This document shows, piece by piece, positions 61,151 through 64,000 of a DNA stretch of 64,000 nt (position 1 is the stretch's first letter; the number at the start of each line of letters is the position of its first letter). A program made the position numbers and the translations under genes. This DNA is from Botryotinia globosa (taxonomy: Eukaryota > Ascomycota > Leotiomycetes > Helotiales > Sclerotiniaceae). The stretch spans positions 1,550,001-1,614,000 of the forward strand of contig RCSZ01000006.1 in the NCBI GenBank assembly GCA_014898425.1. The letters run 5' to 3'. The notes under the pieces are model-generated. The model was not told where the DNA came from. It saw only the letters and a list, made by a program, of their open reading frames with translations, and did not search any database.

Positions 61151-61392
61151 ACTACGACAACCACTACAACCACTACCACCATTCACATCCCTCACCACCC
61201 AGCCTAGTTTATGCCTTCTGCCAACTTGCGATACTGCACGGAGCCGATACCACGAGGACTACTTTTATGCAACTTGCCGCACTTCTCGTTATGAGAACAA
61301 TAATCTGCTGAAATAAGAACAACCTCGAAAATTAGCATAGGGTTTTCCCAAAATTATTTTCTTTTCAAGAGGCCCCATTTTTATTCAACTTT

Positions 61393-64000
61393 ATGCTCAT
61401 CACTCAGACGACGAACTGGCTCAGGATGCCGTCCCGGGAGCTGGGAAGCTCTTCTGAAGCTCCAAATAGCGCTCAAAGTGTTGGAACAACTTTATTAAAA
61501 AGGCATAAAATCCTACCTCATCCAAGAGAAGTTTGCCCTTCCGATTTGGCGTCCCAATCACAAACATTCAAATCTCGCGATAGAAGTGCAGAAGCAGAAT
61601 CAACGCCGTCACAAAATTCCGAAAATCCAAATCCGCGTATGTTGAAGCATACCTCGAAAAGGATTGGCGCTCCCCTACTTCCCCCAACTCCACCAGCGCA
61701 TTCGCGACAATCATCTGGCACCAGCAGTATTCTTGTTATACCCGCGCCGAATTCCGAGGTGCAGTCCGTAAAAGATTCCATTGTAGAATCAAAACCGACC
61801 ACGCCAACAATTCAAAAAAGTCCACCCACTCCCGATGTTACACCTCCACGCGCAATGCCACCATTGGCATTCCGCCCAGCATTAGCAAACTCACGTTATC
61901 CCTCTTCGCGAACAGATTCCTTCCGAACAGCGCGGGAAATTTTATATTCGTCAGATGAGGATGAAACATCCACAGTTCGACCACGAATTCCCTCTGCAAA
62001 CCCATCTGAGGCAGAGGTATTACAAATTCCACGTAAGGAAATCGGACTGGGCTTGGGTCTAGAATCTGACAACGAGGGTTCTGCAACACCAAAAGCAAAG
62101 GAAACACCATCACAGCAGGAATTTGGCGGTTTTGATGGAGAATGGGTTACCTCTCAAGGAGAAATAAGCGAGGTGGAACGGGAATGGGATGATAATCTCA
62201 TGAGGAATGTCGTAGTTAGGAAGCGCAAAGATTGGAATACGAGCTTTGACGAAGCAGTTGCAAATGGCCAATTAGGGGAAGATAATTTGATTTCGCCGAC
62301 AGAAGCTACGAAAATTGTTCGAAGAGTACCTTTACAGGAAGATTTCGAAAGCCACCGGCTGGAAAAAGATAGGGTGGAGCCTACGTCAAAAGGTGGCACA
62401 TGGCCTAGAGTACGAAAAGACACCACAGATTCTCCAGCATTATCAGATACAAGAAGATTTTCTACCATGTCTGGTCACTCAACCACATCTACAGTCGTTG
62501 AAGCGTTTGTCGTTGATGTACCTCCCTCGCGAATGAGAACCCTCCGCCATACTAAAAAGCAGATTGGATTGAGGGATTTTAGTTCAACCGAGTCAACGAT
62601 AAGCTCCACGACACCATCTGAGAAATCGAGTGACCAACATCATCGTTTATTGCACAAAGCCGAACGAATACCTGAAAGACACAATGGAAGTTTGGCATCG
62701 ATTACTACCCCAAGCATCGCTTCGAGTCACAAATCGCGCAGAAAGATTATACGCGAGGGTGGAGTACCCGTTGTGGTCATTCCAGATCGCATGTCTTCGG
62801 CAAAGTCCTCTAAACCTCCATCTCTACGTTCAACAAGTAGTCGACAAACTAAAAGGAGTAATTCCCTGCAGTCGGCTCCCTTGTCACAATCTTCGAGAAC
62901 AAATGAGCCTGGATATTTTGATATCATGCGACCTATTAATAAACGTACAATGTCAGAATCTGCAGGATCAAGCAATTCTGTACATACTATCGATTATCCT
63001 CCAAGTATTCCAACTCGAAGATCCTCACTTTCCGCTCCAACGAGCCGAAACACTTCGAGAGCTGGCTCATTAACTGCTGAGAGCCTCAAAGCTCACAACA
63101 TGCTTCAGGAGAAGCATTCTTTGAACATAGATCTAGCAGAAGCGTCAAAACCTATTTCCTCCGAGAAAGAGATTGAGCCACAGCATGCTCGTTCAAGCAT
63201 AGATCATAATCGACTAAGTATTGATCATCCCGACGAACGACAATTCCATGCACGGCGATCCACACAAGCTACACCATTTTCACAAGCGTCATACGAAACA
63301 GCAGGTACTGCAGCAACAACCGCTGAAATATCGCAGGCTATGGCAGTGTCGATGGTTCCACATCAAAACAAGTCATGGACAATGATCCACAGGGAATCCG
63401 AGCCATCACCTCCCACTTTGAGACGATTGATCACACAACCAACTGTTGAGGTGAATGGTGAAGCTAATAAGGGTCCTACAACCCCCCCGCAAAATCTACA
63501 TACAATGGATGGTGTTGTCTCACCATTGCGAAATCCTCGTGCCCCGCCTGAACCACCGGCGATTAAATTCATTCCTCCAACTCCATCTGACATGTCGCCT
63601 GGAGCAGCAGAAGAACGACAATTAGGATTTGACTTCGATACTCGAATGGACGAAGATGATGATGATCGACCATCATCGTCAGACAAACTCAAACGTAACT
63701 TCTCTCTTCGTCGTGCCTTTACCAACCGGCGTTATTCAGATGTTGTCATACCAGAAACTGGCTTGTCAAAACGCACATTCTCACTGAGTGGTCGTCGCAA
63801 GGATATTTCAACCCAAACCTCGAAACCAGAGGCAAATCCTTCTACACATTATCCATCAGTTCTCGATCAACCCGCTGATGATAGCAAGTTGCACCCATTT
63901 TGGAGACCAGCCAATTTCTGGGACGATCTAGAAGACAATGAGAACGATTCAGGTGACGAGGAAGATTATTTTCCTGAGTATCACAGTCCGGGAAATAGAC
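61393..64000 (+). CDS. Long serine-rich, mostly disordered protein, cut by right edge
   Basis: The frame opens at ATG 61393 (MLITQTTNWLRMPSRELG) and stays open without an intron to the end of the window, at least 869 codons. I do not recognise the family. Composition is rich in Ser, Thr, Pro, Glu and Arg, with many proline-directed Ser/Thr sites (PTPPAHS, SPPTPDVTPP, PPTPSDMSPG), typical of fungal regulatory or polarity scaffolds. More ordered-looking islands are EVEREWDDNLMRNVVVRKRKDWN, EAFVVDVPPSRMRTLRHTKKQIGLRDFSSTEST and, near the right edge, FWRPANFWDDLEDNE followed by an acidic run. The earlier in-frame ATG at codon 12 (MPSRELG) is an alternative start. Signals for export or membrane are absent in this part. 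Confidence 0.85.
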   Translation, partial: MLITQTTNWLRMPSRELGSSSEAPNSAQSVGTTLLKRHKILPHPREVCPSDLASQSQTFKSRDRSAEAESTPSQNSENPNPRMLKHTSKRIGAPLLPPTPPAHSRQSSGTSSILVIPAPNSEVQSVKDSIVESKPTTPTIQKSPPTPDVTPPRAMPPLAFRPALANSRYPSSRTDSFRTAREILYSSDEDETSTVRPRIPSANPSEAEVLQIPRKEIGLGLGLESDNEGSATPKAKETPSQQEFGGFDGEWVTSQGEISEVEREWDDNLMRNVVVRKRKDWNTSFDEAVANGQLGEDNLISPTEATKIVRRVPLQEDFESHRLEKDRVEPTSKGGTWPRVRKDTTDSPALSDTRRFSTMSGHSTTSTVVEAFVVDVPPSRMRTLRHTKKQIGLRDFSSTESTISSTTPSEKSSDQHHRLLHKAERIPERHNGSLASITTPSIASSHKSRRKIIREGGVPVVVIPDRMSSAKSSKPPSLRSTSSRQTKRSNSLQSAPLSQSSRTNEPGYFDIMRPINKRTMSESAGSSNSVHTIDYPPSIPTRRSSLSAPTSRNTSRAGSLTAESLKAHNMLQEKHSLNIDLAEASKPISSEKEIEPQHARSSIDHNRLSIDHPDERQFHARRSTQATPFSQASYETAGTAATTAEISQAMAVSMVPHQNKSWTMIHRESEPSPPTLRRLITQPTVEVNGEANKGPTTPPQNLHTMDGVVSPLRNPRAPPEPPAIKFIPPTPSDMSPGAAEERQLGFDFDTRMDEDDDDRPSSSDKLKRNFSLRRAFTNRRYSDVVIPETGLSKRTFSLSGRRKDISTQTSKPEANPSTHYPSVLDQPADDSKLHPFWRPANFWDDLEDNENDSGDEEDYFPEYHSPGNR

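Larger units (their letters stand above)
57927..61392. other. 3.5-kb divergent intergenic region with microsatellites
   Basis: Between the starts of agmatinase and the long serine-rich gene. Contains (CTGGCTGT)n-like sequence near 59,155-59,205, a G run near 59,425, (CAGG)8, (GCAC)7 and ACCACCACG repeats. The final ~800 bases are pyrimidine- and AC-rich, as expected of a long fungal 5' leader. No gene found. Confidence 0.55.

Overview
This window is nuclear DNA from a filamentous ascomycete. Genes are split by short introns (about 45 to 100 bases) with GT...AG ends and CTAAC or CTGAC branch points. The gene content is typical of that group: a HET-domain protein, a cytochrome P450, an MFS drug-type transporter, a thaumatin-like secreted protein, a Pth11-like rhodopsin-domain protein and small secreted cysteine proteins. 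Base composition, protein similarities and AT-rich patches suggest a Leotiomycete, perhaps near Botrytis or Sclerotinia. That placement is an inference from memory, not a search.

Layout. 0-5 kb: RNA polymerase III subunit RPC11 (cut by the left edge), a small ankyrin protein and a HET-domain protein. 6-12 kb: a thaumatin-like secreted protein and an Hsp70-like ATPase. 12-17.6 kb: a long gene-free stretch with many microsatellites, upstream of glucokinase (17.6-19.4 kb). 20-27 kb: a P450, an AT-rich gene desert and an MFS transporter. 28-31 kb: an unrecognised Cys-pair protein. 31-33.5 kb: an eroded ORF, a very AT-rich block, an intron-containing tRNA-Asp and a perfect 28-bp inverted repeat. 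33.5-37.5 kb: two secreted proteins. 38-44 kb: glycerol kinase and an aquaglyceroporin, head to head. 44-50 kb: sparse sequence with a small two-exon orphan and a rhodopsin-domain protein. 51-58 kb: a compact housekeeping block of GatC-like mitochondrial protein, Sec17 (alpha-SNAP), a DUF726 hydrolase and a secreted-type agmatinase. 61.4 kb to the right edge: a long disordered serine-rich protein, incomplete here.

How genes work together. The clearest functional pair is glycerol kinase with aquaglyceroporin (uptake and phosphorylation of glycerol), sharing a 2.8-kb intergenic region. GatC-like and Sec17 share a 309-bp divergent promoter region but are unrelated in function. The others look like independent single genes. 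I see no secondary-metabolite cluster, no intact transposon and no CRISPR array. Nothing in the window convinces me of a wholly new multi-gene system; the more unusual items are listed as findings.

Most gene models below were spliced by hand, and reading frames were checked across each junction. Three are less secure and are flagged: the Cys-pair protein (one odd donor), the rhodopsin-domain protein (unresolved first junction) and the small orphan gene.
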